Below are positions 26,780-37,500 of a DNA stretch of 64,000 nucleotides, in pieces. The notes beneath the pieces were generated by a model that saw nothing but the letters and a program-made list of their open reading frames with translations, did no database searches and was not told the DNA's origin. Position 1 is the first letter of the stretch. Each line of letters opens with the position of its first letter. The position numbers were made by a program, and so were the translations under genes. The stretch is from Staphylococcus xylosus (GTDB lineage Bacteria > Bacillota > Bacilli > Staphylococcales > Staphylococcaceae), in assembly GCF_002732165.1 (NCBI RefSeq), contig NZ_MRZO01000005.1:124001-188000 (forward strand), written 5' to 3'.

Positions 26780-27235
26780 ATGAAGCAGTTTGAAGTAGTG
26801 AATGAACCCATACAAATAGAACAGTATAGGGAGTTTGTTTTAAATGAACACCAAGGTGCAATTGTTGTCTTTACAGGCCATGTAAGAGAATGGACAAAAG
26901 GGGTAAAAACAGAATATCTTGAATATGAAGCTTATATTCCTATGGCAGAGAAAAAACTTGCTCAAATAGGTGATGAAATTTCAGAAAAATGGCCAGGTAC
27001 CTTAACGGCGATTGTCCATAGGATAGGACCATTAGATATATCAGATATTGCTGTACTTATAAGTGTTTCATCTCCCCATCGTAAAGATGCCTATCGTGCA
27101 AATGAATACGCAATAGAACGCATTAAAGAAATTGTGCCTATTTGGAAAAAAGAAATATGGGAAGATGGCGCACAATGGCAAGGTCATCAACATGGGAATT
27201 ATAATGATGCTGTTATAGGAGATGATTCTAAATGA
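26780..27235 (+). CDS. moaE: molybdopterin synthase catalytic subunit MoaE
   Basis: The 151-aa product shows the MoaE pattern: GAIVVFTGHVREWTKG, LEYEAYIPMAEKKL, and the C-terminal IVPIWKKEIWEDGAQW with the conserved lysines. It joins with MoaD to add sulfur to the pterin intermediate. It begins immediately after the mobB stop codon and overlaps moaD by 4 bp. Confidence 0.92.
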   Translation: MKQFEVVNEPIQIEQYREFVLNEHQGAIVVFTGHVREWTKGVKTEYLEYEAYIPMAEKKLAQIGDEISEKWPGTLTAIVHRIGPLDISDIAVLISVSSPHRKDAYRANEYAIERIKEIVPIWKKEIWEDGAQWQGHQHGNYNDAVIGDDSK

Positions 27236-27465
27236 AGTTATTATACTTTGCAGAAATCAAAGATATATTAGAAAAAACGTCTGAAGAGATTGATTTGAGT
27301 TATGACATTACGGTAGATGAATTTTTAACAGATTTATTTGAGCGTTATCCACAGATCAAGGATAAACAATTTCAAATCGCAGTTAATGAAGAATTCGTTC
27401 AACATGATGATATAGTACATCCAAATGATACAGTGGCATTAATTCCACCAGTTAGCGGAGGGTAA
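27232..27465 (+). CDS. moaD: molybdopterin synthase sulfur carrier subunit MoaD
   Basis: The 77-aa ubiquitin-like protein ends in PPVSGG, the double-glycine tail that becomes a thiocarboxylate. The start overlaps the moaE stop as ATGA. Confidence 0.93.
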   Translation: MKLLYFAEIKDILEKTSEEIDLSYDITVDEFLTDLFERYPQIKDKQFQIAVNEEFVQHDDIVHPNDTVALIPPVSGG

Positions 27466-27472
27466 ATAAGAC

Positions 27473-28081
27473 ATGAAGGCTATTATACTTGCCGGAGGAC
27501 AATCAGAGAGATTCGGCGAACCAAAAGCTTTTGCACAGATAGATTCCCAATATTTTTATAAACGGATTATTAGTGTGTTAGAAGCAACAAATATGTTTAA
27601 CCAAATCATAATCAGTACAAACGAAGATTTAGCAACGCAGTTCGATTATGAAGATATTGTTATTGACGATAATCAAAATAAAGATAAAGGTCCTTTGGCA
27701 GGTATTCGTTCCGTGATGAACTTATATAAAAACGAAGAGCTCTTTTTTGTGATTTCGGTTGATACACCAATGATAACGCAAAAAGCCATTAGCAAATTAT
27801 ATCAATTTATGGTGGAACATCTTATAGAAGATCAATTAGATGTTGCAGGTTTTCATGAACAGGGAAGACCTATACCGACTCTGGCATTTTACAGCCCACA
27901 TACATTAAATATGATGAACAAGGCGTTAGCTTCGGATGATTTCAGCTTAAAAAATGTATACAGTAAAGTTAAAAGTGACTGGTTAAATGTAGATACGATA
28001 CAATCACCAGGATATTGGTATAAAAATATAAATTATCAACAAGATTTGGACTCTTTACAACAAGATATATTAAATAGATAA
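27473..28081 (+). CDS. mobA: molybdenum cofactor guanylyltransferase MobA
   Basis: The 202-aa product starts with [15 protein letters not shown], the nucleotide-binding loop of MobA-type transferases, and has the metal-binding aspartate in VISVDTPM. It attaches GMP to molybdopterin. GGAGGG overlaps the moaD end; moaA follows 14 bp downstream. Confidence 0.9.
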   Translation: MKAIILAGGQSERFGEPKAFAQIDSQYFYKRIISVLEATNMFNQIIISTNEDLATQFDYEDIVIDDNQNKDKGPLAGIRSVMNLYKNEELFFVISVDTPMITQKAISKLYQFMVEHLIEDQLDVAGFHEQGRPIPTLAFYSPHTLNMMNKALASDDFSLKNVYSKVKSDWLNVDTIQSPGYWYKNINYQQDLDSLQQDILNR

Positions 28082-28095
28082 GGAGGCCTAACGTT

Positions 28096-29117
28096 ATGGT
28101 AGAACAAATAACTGATAAACTCGGACGTCGATTCGTGATTTAAGATTGTCAGTTACCGATAGATGTAACTTCCGTTGCGATTATTGTATGCCAAAAGAAA
28201 TTTTTGGCGATGATTTTGTGTTCTTACCTAAAGATGAACTACTTTCATTTGATGAAATGGTACGTATAGCTCATGTCTATACAAAGTTAGGTGTGAAAAA
28301 GATAAGAATAACAGGCGGAGAGCCGTTATTGAGACGTGATTTGGACAAACTTATTTACAAATTAAATCAAATTGATGGAATAGAAGATATTGGACTTACT
28401 ACCAATGGTTTGTTATTAAAAAAACATGGCCAAAAGTTATATGATGCTGGTTTGAGACGTATCAACGTAAGTCTTGATGCTATTGAAGATGAAGTGTTTC
28501 AAAACATAAATAATAGAAATATTAAAGCTTCAACAATCTTGCAACAGATTGATTATGCTGTTGCTATTGGTTTTCATGTGAAAGTTAACGTTGTTGTGCA
28601 AAAGCATGTCAACGACAATCAAATCCTTCCCATGATTCAATATTTTAAAGAGAAGAGAATTGAAATACGATTTATCGAATTTATGGATGTTGGTAATGAT
28701 AATGGTTGGGATTTTAGTAAAGTCGTTACGAAAGACGAAATGTTAGAAATGATTGAAAAAGATTTTGATATTGAAGCGGTCAAGCCTAAATACTACGGGG
28801 AAGTGGCCAAATATTATAAACATAAAGGTATTGCAGCGCAATTTGGATTAATTACAAGCGTTTCACAATCTTTTTGCTCTACATGTACTCGCGCTAGACT
28901 ATCATCAGATGGTAAGTTCTATGGCTGTTTGTTTAGTACAGTAGATGGCTTTGATGTTAAATCATTTATGAGAAATGGTGCGACTGATGCTGAGTTATTT
29001 GAACAATTTAAGCTTCTTTGGAATATTAGAGACGATCGTTATTCAGATGAACGTACAGCTCAAACAGTTGAAAATAGAAAACGTAAAAAAATAAATATGA
29101 ATTATATTGGTGGTTAA
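28096..29117 (+). pseudogene. moaA: GTP 3',8-cyclase MoaA, frameshifted near the start
   Basis: After AGGAGG an ATG at 28096 opens a frame that encodes [11 protein letters not shown] and then runs to a stop at 28141. The rest of MoaA is intact in another frame from 28146 (TTG) to 29117, with the radical-SAM cluster CNFRCDYC and the C-terminal cluster [18 protein letters not shown]. Reading CGTCGATTC as CGTCCGATTC restores [12 protein letters not shown], the conserved N-terminus. One C is missing near 28128. The TTG lies 2 nt past the premature stop, so weak reinitiation is conceivable, but the product lacks the first strand. MoaA starts cofactor synthesis, so a true break would abolish it. 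Confidence 0.85.
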
Positions 29118-29517
29118 TTCAATTCATACAGCCACATCCCTATTTAAGTAGCATTTAACATTTTGCATACTTTAATAGGGATTTTTTGTTTTGAAAATCA
29201 AATAAAATAAAAAAATTAGCGTAGTAAACACTATTATATATGTATCATATCATAAAGAGATTAAAGTATTATAAATTAATAATGTTAAATAAAGAGGTTA
29301 ATCAAGGTTGAAACATTTTAGTTAATACAAATTTTTAAAGATATTCATTTTAAGTGATATAAATAATGTTCAATAGAAAAAAATATTTATCTTTTCGATT
29401 AAAAATAATAGATTAAAAGAAGAAAGTGTTATATAATACTTTTGAAGCTTATTCATTAAGTAAAGCCAAATATGAAGAATTAAAACAACTAGAGTAGTCA
29501 ATAAGGAGGCCATTTTT
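29118..29517. other. intergenic region with moaA terminator and sarV promoter
   Basis: It contains the operon terminator (29136-29188) and a likely sarV promoter: TATAAT at 29432-29437 with a weak TAGATT at 29409-29414. The DNA between is very AT-rich. No supported gene was seen. Confidence 0.5.
29136..29188 (+). terminator. terminator of the molybdenum cofactor operon
   Basis: ATCCCTATT and AATAGGGAT form the base of a long imperfect stem, with AAGTA/TACTT inside, followed by a T-run. Confidence 0.85.
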
Positions 29518-29877
29518 ATGGATAGTAAAGTATCATATTTTATAACATCTGAAAGAGATTTATGTCAGTTAAAGCATTGGTTGAAATCAAAGCATAAAAT
29601 GTCGATTGAAGAATTTGTTGTATTGTTCAAAGTATATGAAGCTACAAGAATAAGTGGTAAAGAATTACGTGACGCCCTTCATTTTGAAATGCTTTGGGAT
29701 ACTAGTAAAATTGATGTAATTATAAGAAAGATTTATAAAAAAGAGTTGATTTCAAAAGTGCGTTCAGAGACAGATGAAAGACAAGTTTTCTATTATTACA
29801 ATAGTGACCAGAAACAGTTGTTAGATGACATTATTAAAGAGGTTGAACAAATTAATGTTGCGCAACCAACAAAATAA
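29518..29877 (+). CDS. sarV: SarA-family transcriptional regulator, SarV-like
   Basis: The 119-aa product is close by eye to S. aureus Sar[42 protein letters not shown] and [20 protein letters not shown] with the DER wing motif. SarV promotes autolysis in S. aureus under the control of SarA and MgrA. Position next to the molybdenum cofactor operon is the same as in S. aureus. GGAGGCC precedes the ATG. Confidence 0.85.
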   Translation: MDSKVSYFITSERDLCQLKHWLKSKHKMSIEEFVVLFKVYEATRISGKELRDALHFEMLWDTSKIDVIIRKIYKKELISKVRSETDERQVFYYYNSDQKQLLDDIIKEVEQINVAQPTK

Positions 29878-29909
29878 TACATAATTAATATAATTACAAA
29901 AGTAAAGAT

Positions 29910-29940
29910 AAGGCTGGGACAAGTAATTTGTCCCAGCCTT
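29910..29940. terminator. terminator after sarV, recurrent GGCTGGGACA type
   Basis: AAGGCTGGGACAA pairs perfectly with TTGTCCCAGCCTT around a 5-nt loop. The same sequence type appears at 39605-39635. Confidence 0.8.
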
Positions 29941-30009
29941 AATCATTATATTGAATGAGTGTAACTTGTGCTTAAGATTCAAGTTAGGTAAACCTTTTAT
30001 TAATATCAA

Positions 30010-30031
30010 AGCTAGGAAAATTTGCCTAGCT
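30010..30031 (-). terminator. short hairpin downstream of the MFS gene
   Basis: AGCTAGG (30010-30016) and CCTAGCT (30025-30031) are perfect inverted repeats; a short T-rich run follows on the minus strand. Confidence 0.4.
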
Positions 30032-30135
30032 GCGACGAGGAAATCAATTTAAATAAATTATGGTTCTGTCGCAATACCACCTAACGCTATTTTGTCACTA
30101 CATCAAGATAATAAAATAGTATTAGATATATAAAT

Positions 30136-31347
30136 TTAGTTAGAAGCAATTTCTTTTGCTTTTCTACCATGTAAGAAATAATAAATAATTGCAGTTATTA
30201 ATACTATGATTGCCATAATACCGTATAGCTGTGCATAACTTACAGAAGAAGTTATAAAGCCTAATACATAAGGACCAAAACCAAGTCCCAAATCAAGTCC
30301 TATGAAATAAGTTGAAGTAGCTATCCCATATTTTGCAGGGGGTGATACTTTTATAGCAATTGCTTGCATACAGGAAGAAATATTGCCATAACCTGCTCCT
30401 AAGAATAAACCTGCTAGAATAAGTAACCATCCATTATTTGTAATACTTAATGTTAAAAAAGTAATAATTAAGAAAAAGAATGCAGGATATGCAATTACAT
30501 TTTCATTTTTTTGGTCCATTAAGCGACCTGCTATTGGCCGAGTAACTAATGATGCAATAGCATAAAATATAAAGAAGTAACTAGATATAGTTACGAGATT
30601 AATTTCTTGGGCGAAGAATTGTAAAAACGTAAGAATAGATGAATAAGTCAGCCCTGATATTAACATAATGATAGCGACAGGTACTGCTTCTTTTGCAATA
30701 TAATGGTTAATATTAAATTTCTTATTTTTAACATGTTCAGGAGTCGTTTGTGCTTTTGTCTCTAATTTGAAATCTAAGTTTACAAAGAACGAGATAATAA
30801 AACTAACAATACCACAAACTAAACATATTAAAAATAATAATTTAATTGGAAAAGTATTGATTAGTAATAAACCAAAGAATGGACCAATTGCAGCACCAAT
30901 AACAAGACTTAGCGAGAATAAGCTAATACCTTCACTTTTTCTATCATTTGGTGTTACGTATGCTGCAATTGTCCCAGTCGCAGTAGTAGTAATACCTGTA
31001 GCAATACCATTAATTAATCTAGTGAACATTAAGAGTGCCAATGACCCTTCTATAAAATAAAAGAGCTGTGTGATGATTAGGAATATTAAACCTATCAACA
31101 AGATGGTCTTTGGACCTACCTTATTTACATACTTACCTGTAGCGAATCGTCCAATTAGTGAGCCGATTATAAAGAGACCTGAAACGAGTCCAGCTATGCT
31201 ATCAGATACATGATATTCTGATTTAGTATAACTCGCTATAATAACGATAAGTAAATACATACTAAGATATATCGCAAAGTTCGTTATAAAATTGATATTA
31301 AAGCTTTTAGTCCATATAGGTGATCGCATAGATGATGATTGATTCAT
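30136..31347 (-). CDS. MFS drug-efflux-type transporter
   Basis: A 403-aa protein with about 12 membrane helices. The loop 2-3 motif GRFATGKYVNKVGPKTIL and the helix 5 segment SLVIGAAIGPFFGLLL fit the major facilitator superfamily, drug:H+ antiporter group. The marR gene starts the transcript and ends 1 bp before this gene, so the pump is likely induced when a ligand releases the repressor. The substrate is unknown. Confidence 0.8.
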   Translation of the reverse strand: MNQSSSMRSPIWTKSFNINFITNFAIYLSMYLLIVIIASYTKSEYHVSDSIAGLVSGLFIIGSLIGRFATGKYVNKVGPKTILLIGLIFLIITQLFYFIEGSLALLMFTRLINGIATGITTTATGTIAAYVTPNDRKSEGISLFSLSLVIGAAIGPFFGLLLINTFPIKLLFLICLVCGIVSFIISFFVNLDFKLETKAQTTPEHVKNKKFNINHYIAKEAVPVAIIMLISGLTYSSILTFLQFFAQEINLVTISSYFFIFYAIASLVTRPIAGRLMDQKNENVIAYPAFFFLIITFLTLSITNNGWLLILAGLFLGAGYGNISSCMQAIAIKVSPPAKYGIATSTYFIGLDLGLGFGPYVLGFITSSVSYAQLYGIMAIIVLITAIIYYFLHGRKAKEIASN

Positions 31348-31348
31348 A

Positions 31349-31783
31349 TTAAATTCCCTCCATTTTTGTTATCTCTTCATGAATTTTTTGAATGACTTGA
31401 ATTGTATGATCCAGGTCAGCTTCAGATAAATTAGCTTTTTGAAGTATTTCTTCTTGTACGATAGAAACACGTTCATTTATATTGTCATAAAGAGATTGTC
31501 CTTCTTCAGAAAAAGATAATAATTTTTCTCTTTTATCTTCTCCAGTTTCAACTTTTAACAAAGATTTTTCGGAAAGCACTTTTAATATTTTTCGAGTTGT
31601 AGGCTTTTCTATTGCACGACGCTTAGAAATTTGAACTAATGTTGTTGGTGCATTATGTGCGATGTCTTTCATTACTAACCATTGTGCAGGATATAAGTCA
31701 TAGTCTTCAAATATAGGTGAAAATAACTTTGTATAAGGTCGATAAACTGCAATTAAATTATTGAATATGTTTGGTTTATTCAT
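31349..31783 (-). CDS. MarR-family transcriptional repressor
   Basis: A 144-aa winged-helix protein with RRAIEKPTTRKILKVLSEKSLLKVETGEDKREK in the recognition helix and wing (in order, about residues 57-89). It is the first gene of a two-gene operon with the MFS pump. A perfect dyad just upstream, in its own promoter, is the probable autoregulatory operator. Confidence 0.8.
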   Translation of the reverse strand: MNKPNIFNNLIAVYRPYTKLFSPIFEDYDLYPAQWLVMKDIAHNAPTTLVQISKRRAIEKPTTRKILKVLSEKSLLKVETGEDKREKLLSFSEEGQSLYDNINERVSIVQEEILQKANLSEADLDHTIQVIQKIHEEITKMEGI

Positions 31784-31800
31784 AATAGTCTCCTTAATTT

Positions 31801-31817
31801 AGTTAGCAAAGCTAACT
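31801..31817. promoter_or_regulatory. palindromic operator of the marR-MFS operon
   Basis: AGTTAGC-AAA-GCTAACT is a perfect dyad with a 3-base centre. It lies 17 bp upstream of the marR start. The GTTAG/CTAAC arms resemble sites of the staphylococcal MepR repressor, which also controls an efflux pump. Confidence 0.65.
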
Positions 31818-31964
31818 TTTTATAACAGATAACATTCTAAGCCTTTTTACGAAATAAATCAATAGCACCGTTTTAAAATAATAATTAAACTGCTGCTTAT
31901 AGGAAGTAAAGTAGTACGCAATTTGTTATGATAGGGTTAAAGATGAGAGTAGGGGAGAAAAGTT

Positions 31965-32726
31965 ATGCAATATTTAAAATTAGATCATTTAGTACACTAT
32001 ATTCAGCATTTAGACAACTTTAAATACCCAGGACATTTGCTAACTTTACAACAAGGAGGACAACACGAGAGGTTAGGTACATACAATAAATTAGCTTATT
32101 TAAACAATGCATATATTGAATTGATAGATGTATACAAGCCAGACGTCTTACAAAAAATAATTAAAACTGATGAAGGCCGAGTGTCATTCCCTTCTAAAAT
32201 AGTTCAAGATAATTATGCACAAGGTTTAAAAACATTGGCATTTCGTACACAAGATATTGAACAATTAAAGGCAGATTTAGAAGAAAAAGATGTAGAGGTC
32301 ATTGGACCTGTAAACATGCAAAGAGAAAATATAAAAGGCGATAGAACAACGTGGAAATTATTATATATTGCAGACCCAGATTATAGAGTAAAGCCCCCAT
32401 TTTTTATACAGTGGAATGAACAAGAAGATACGCGAAATGAAAAGTTGGCATCATTGCGTCAAAATGAATTTATAATTCAATCTGTAGAATTGACTAGCAC
32501 AGAGCGTAAACACACAGTTGATAAGTGGCAACGCTGGTTTGATATGGAAATCATAGATGAAGCAGCAAGTGTCACGACATTAAAATTAAAAGGGGATGAA
32601 ACATTATTTAACATTAGTGATGGCACAGATTCAGGTTATAAATCAGTCACTATAAAAGATAATAAAACAACGTCCCCTTACACATTAATTATACGTGGCT
32701 TAAGTTACAAATTTATAGCAGATTAA
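31965..32726 (+). CDS. VOC-superfamily (glyoxalase-like) protein
   Basis: The 253-aa product begins LKLDHLVHYIQHLD, a metal-binding-type first strand, and shows repeated beta-alpha-beta-beta-beta modules as in the glyoxalase-like family. A second module appears after residue 150. The substrate is not known. GGGGAGAA precedes the ATG. It is a single gene whose end overlaps by 4 bp the convergent small membrane protein gene. Confidence 0.75.
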   Translation: MQYLKLDHLVHYIQHLDNFKYPGHLLTLQQGGQHERLGTYNKLAYLNNAYIELIDVYKPDVLQKIIKTDEGRVSFPSKIVQDNYAQGLKTLAFRTQDIEQLKADLEEKDVEVIGPVNMQRENIKGDRTTWKLLYIADPDYRVKPPFFIQWNEQEDTRNEKLASLRQNEFIIQSVELTSTERKHTVDKWQRWFDMEIIDEAASVTTLKLKGDETLFNISDGTDSGYKSVTIKDNKTTSPYTLIIRGLSYKFIAD

Positions 32727-32974
32727 TAAATATATAAGTATGCACTATGTGCGATTATGAATATGTGTATCAAAGAAGTGATAAGTGTTAAAATAGCTAA
32801 GTAAGTAGAAATTTTTTGAGTACGCAATAATAGTAAATAAACAGTTATTATAAATGTAAACGCTGCTAAAATAATTCTTAAACTTAAATATGAAATTGTA
32901 AGTGGTTCATTGATAGCTTGAAAAATGAAAATTAAATTAATTAATAATAGTAAGCTAATAATTAAAATCCGCAT
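32723..32974 (-). CDS. small three-helix membrane protein, unknown function
   Basis: The 83-aa product is nearly all hydrophobic, with three predicted helices (about residues 3-20, 27-48 and 57-80). GAGGT precedes the ATG by 8 nt. It is convergent with the VOC gene and overlaps its last 4 bp. I do not recognise a family. Confidence 0.6.
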   Translation of the reverse strand: MRILIISLLLLINLIFIFQAINEPLTISYLSLRIILAAFTFIITVYLLLLRTQKISTYLAILTLITSLIHIFIIAHSAYLYIY

Positions 32975-33093
32975 AAAAAAACCTCGTTTCTATATTTATT
33001 ATAGTATAGCAAATGATGGTTTGTATGTGAAAATTAGAATAAAACAATATATAATATCATAGAATTGAATTGATAAAGGAGACATCAGTTTTT

Positions 33094-34341
33094 ATGGAAA
33101 AGATGAATATCACTAATCAAGCGCATGATGCATTTGTTAAAGCTCATCCGCAAGGTGACTTATTACAATTAACTAAATGGGCTGAAACTAAAACACTAAC
33201 TGGCTGGTATTCAAGACGTATCGCAGTCGGAGAAGATGGAGAAATTGTTGGGGTAGGTCAACTACTATTTAAAAAAGTGCCTAAGCTACCTTATACACTT
33301 TGCTACATTTCGCGTGGGTTTGTTACTGACTATAGTAATAAATTAGCTTTAGAGACACTGTTGGAAGCTGCAATGCAAATCGCTAAAGAAGAAAAAGCAT
33401 ATGCCATTAAGATTGATCCAGATGTAGAGGTGGATAAAGGTGCGGAAGCTCTAACAAATCTACGTGCATTAGGCTTTAAACATAAAGGATTTAAAGAAGG
33501 GCTTTCTAAGGACTATATACAACCAAGAATGACAATGATTACACCTATCGACAAAACAGATGAAGAATTGATTCAAAGTTTTGAACGCCGTAATCGTTCG
33601 AAAGTAAGATTAGCATTAAAACGTGGCACTACAGTTGAACGTTCAGATAGAGACGGTTTAAAGACATTTGCTAATTTAATGCAAATCACGGGTGAACGTG
33701 ATGGGTTCTTAACAAGAGATATCAGCTATTTCCAGAATATATATGATGCCTTGCATCCAGACGGTGATGCAGAATTATTCCTAGTTAAATTAGAACCAAA
33801 ACCAGTTTTACAAGAGTTAAGAAAAGAGTTAGAAGAAATTGAAGCTGAAAAAGTAAAATTAGCTAATAAGAAACAAGATAAAAAGACACTTAATAAAATT
33901 AACGATGCAGATAATAAAATAAGCAAAACACAAGAACTCATTGATGAAATGGTTACATTAGAATCTAAACATCCAGAAGGAATATATTTATCGGGTGCAT
34001 TGTTAATGTTTGCAGGCAATAAGTCGTACTATTTATATGGTGCTTCTTCAAATGAATATCGTAATTTCTTACCAAACCATCATATGCAATTTGCAATGAT
34101 GCAGTATGCTAGAGAACATGGTGCAACGACTTATGATTTCGGTGGTACAGATAATGATCCAGATAAATCTTCTGACCATTATGGTTTATGGACATTCAAA
34201 AAAGTTTGGGGTACTTATTTGAGTGAAAAAATTGGTGAATTTGATTATGTATTAAATAAACCACTATATCAAGTTATTGAAAACTTTAAACCTAAACTTA
34301 CTAAAGCAAAAATTAAATTATCACGTAAATTCAAAAAATAA
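33094..34341 (+). CDS. femX: lipid II glycyltransferase FemX (FmhB)
   Basis: The 415-aa Fem-family enzyme is collinear with S. aureus FmhB: DLLQLTKWAETKTLTGWYSRRIAVG, RMTMITPIDKTD, SFERRNRSKVRLALKRGTTVERSD, a coiled-coil arm (about residues 237-300), and HHMQFAMMQYAREHGATTYDFGGTDNDPD. It adds the first glycine of the pentaglycine bridge to lipid II and is essential in S. aureus. ATG 33094 follows AAAGGAG by 11 nt; an upstream TTG at 33070 lies before that site. A hairpin terminator follows. Confidence 0.93.
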   Translation: MEKMNITNQAHDAFVKAHPQGDLLQLTKWAETKTLTGWYSRRIAVGEDGEIVGVGQLLFKKVPKLPYTLCYISRGFVTDYSNKLALETLLEAAMQIAKEEKAYAIKIDPDVEVDKGAEALTNLRALGFKHKGFKEGLSKDYIQPRMTMITPIDKTDEELIQSFERRNRSKVRLALKRGTTVERSDRDGLKTFANLMQITGERDGFLTRDISYFQNIYDALHPDGDAELFLVKLEPKPVLQELRKELEEIEAEKVKLANKKQDKKTLNKINDADNKISKTQELIDEMVTLESKHPEGIYLSGALLMFAGNKSYYLYGASSNEYRNFLPNHHMQFAMMQYAREHGATTYDFGGTDNDPDKSSDHYGLWTFKKVWGTYLSEKIGEFDYVLNKPLYQVIENFKPKLTKAKIKLSRKFKK

Positions 34342-34367
34342 AATAAGTAATCTAAATTCAAATGAAT

Positions 34368-34414
34368 GCACGTTATAAAGTTTTAGAATTAATTTAATAA
34401 ACTATATAACGTGC
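34368..34414 (+). terminator. terminator of femX
   Basis: GCACGTTATA pairs perfectly with TATAACGTGC, and AGTTT with AAACT inside; the T-run is short. Confidence 0.65.
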
Positions 34415-34536
34415 GCTATTTATGTATACATATTTTACTGTTATTTATATTAATTAATGTTAATGCGGCAAAAAGGGAAATGTTTGTTATTACAATGAAA
34501 TATACGATATTTAAGAAGTGAGAGTGGGGAAACAAT

Positions 34537-37500
34537 ATGATAAAAAAACTGTTACAGTTTTCACTAGGGAACAAATTTGCCATATTTCTAATGGTGCTAT
34601 TAGTTATTCTAGGCGGCTTATATGCTAGTACCAAAATGAAACTAGAATTATTACCAGATGTAGAATCTCCAATGATTACAGTACAAACTTCTATGCCTGG
34701 TGCCACACCAGAAACAGTTAAAGAGGACGTTAGTGACAAAATTGATGATCAAGTTAGATCGATGGCTAATGTAAAAAATGTCACAGCACAATCTATACAA
34801 AATGCTTCTATGGTTACAGTAGAATATGAAGAAAGTGTAGACCTGGATAAAGCAGAAAATGATTTAAAAAAAGAAATTGATAAAATTAAATTTGCTGAGG
34901 GTGTTGAAGAACCTGAACTTTCAAGAAATTCTATGGATGCCTTTCCAATCGTAGCATATTCATTTACGACTAAAGATAATAACTTAAAAGATACAACTAA
35001 TAAAATTAATCATCAATTAATACCGAAACTACAAACAATAGATGGTGTACAGAATGCACAACTAAATGGACAAACATCTCGTGAAGTTTCTATTAAATTT
35101 AATCAAGATAAACTTGAGAGCAGTGGTTTAACAAAAGATAGTGTCGAACAATATTTAAAAAGTGCTACAAGTGAAACACCACTGGGATTATTCCAATTTA
35201 ATAACACAGAAAAATCCGTGGTTATTGATGGTGAATTCACATCTGTAGACGCACTTAAAAACTTAAATATACCACTTTCTGCAGGTGCAAACTCAGGCGC
35301 TCAGTCGCAATCTAACGGTGAATCAAGCGATGCAATGATGCAAGAATCTAAAGGACAAAGTGAGTCGCAAGGTTCGCTTGACGCTCAGTCGCAATCTGGC
35401 GATTCGTCAACAAGTAGCCAAACTGATGGGGCCGAGATACCTTCAGTTAAATTAAAAGATATCGCTGATGTAACAGCTGGGGATGAACGCGAGTCTATAT
35501 CTAAAACTAATGGTAAAGATGCTGTAAATGTTCAGATAACAAAAGCGCAAGATGCAAATACAGTTCAAGTAGCAAAAGATACGAAGAAAGAAATTGATAA
35601 ACTTATTAAAGACAACCCAGATATGGTTGCTACAAAAGTAATGGATACAGCAAAACCTATTGAAGACGCACTGTATACAATGATTGAAAAAGCGATATTA
35701 GGTACGATTGTGGCAATTATCGTCATACTATTATTCTTAAGGAATATTAGAACAACTGCAATAGCTGTTGTTTCAATACCGATGTCTATTTTAATAGCGA
35801 TGATTGCTTTGAAATTATCTGATGTATCACTAAATATTTTAACATTAGGTGCATTGACGGTTGCAATTGGGCGTGTCATAGATGATTCAATTGTAGTAGT
35901 AGAAAATATCTATCGGAGATTATCAGATCGAAATGAATCATTGACAGGAGATCGATTAATTGTAAGCGCAACGAGTGAAGTGTTTAAGCCAATCATGTCA
36001 TCTACAATCGTAACGATTATTGTATTCTTACCTTTAGCGTTCGTTACTGGATCTGTTGGTGAAATGTTTAGGCCCTTCGCATTAGCGATAGCATTTAGTC
36101 TATTAGCATCATTACTTGTTTCTATTACAATCGTGCCTGCTTTAAGTGCTACACTTTTTAAAAAGGGCGTAAAACATCATAAAGAAGAGTCTTTAGGATT
36201 TATCGGTGAAAAATACAAAGTAATTTTAAAATGGTCTTTAAATCACAAATGGATTGTCATCCTAGTTAGTACAATCATTTTAATATCAAGTATAGGGTTA
36301 GGCGCAGCTAAATTAGGAACTAGCTTTATTTCTACAGGTGAAGATAAGTTCATGGCATTAACCTACACGCCTAAGCCAGGGGAAACAGAAAAAGGTGTGT
36401 TAAATCACGCGGAACAAGTCCAAAAATATCTAAATAAAAAAGATAAAGTGAAAACTGTACAATACTCTGTTGGCGGTGCATCACCAACTGATCCAACCGG
36501 AAGCTCAAACAGTATGGCTATTATGGTAGAATACGATTCAGATACACCAAATTTTGAGGAAGAGCCCGATAAAGTATTACAACACCTAGAAAAATATAAG
36601 CATCCAGGTGATTGGGCAAATCAAGACATGGGTACAGGTGGTAGTAATAATAAGTTAGAAGTTTCAGTTACAGGACCAACACTTGAAGCTATAAAAGGCA
36701 CAGTTAATAAAGTTGAAGATGAGATGAAAGGCGTTAAAGGTATGGCGAATGTCAAATCTGATTTAACGCAGACGTATGACCAATACAATATTAAAGTTGA
36801 TCAAAATGAAGCAGCTAAATATGGCTTGTCAGCGGCGCAATTGGCGATGATCCTCAATCAAAATACACCTGAACAAAGTGTGACTACCGTCAAAGAAAAA
36901 GGTAAATCTATTGATGTGAAGATTAAGGAAGATAAAAAAACAGATTGGTCGAAAGAGAAGTTAGAAAGTACAGAATTACAAACACCGATGGGGCAAGCTA
37001 TAGAGTTAAGTGATATTGCAACATTAGAACAAACTAAAACGCCGAATAAGATCGAAACAAAAGCAGGTGATTATACTGCTACCGTTTCAGCTAAAGTAAC
37101 GAATGACGATGTGGGCGGTACATCTCAAAAGGTATTATCTAAAGTGAACAACCTTGATACGCCTACGAATGTGAAAATAAACGTTGGAGGCGCGAATGAA
37201 GATATTGGAAATGCCATTACTCAATTAGCCTTCGCAATGTTAGCAGCTATTATCGTAGTTTATTTAGTACTTGTATTGACATTTAAAGGGGCGCTTGCAC
37301 CCTTCACTATATTATTCTCTTTACCATATACAGTAATTGGCGTAGTTCTCGCGTTAGTGATTACAGGAGAAACAATCTCTGTACCAAGCATGATTGGTAT
37401 GTTGATGTTGATAGGTATCGTAGTTACTAATGCTATTGTGTTAATAGATAGAGTGATTAATAAACAAAAGCAAGGACTAGAAATGAAAGATGCACTATTA

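Noticed and set aside
29424..29496. Short frame reading ...[18 protein letters not shown] before sarV
   Set aside because: It starts at a GTG without a ribosome site and overlaps the sarV -10 box; most likely chance or a tiny remnant.
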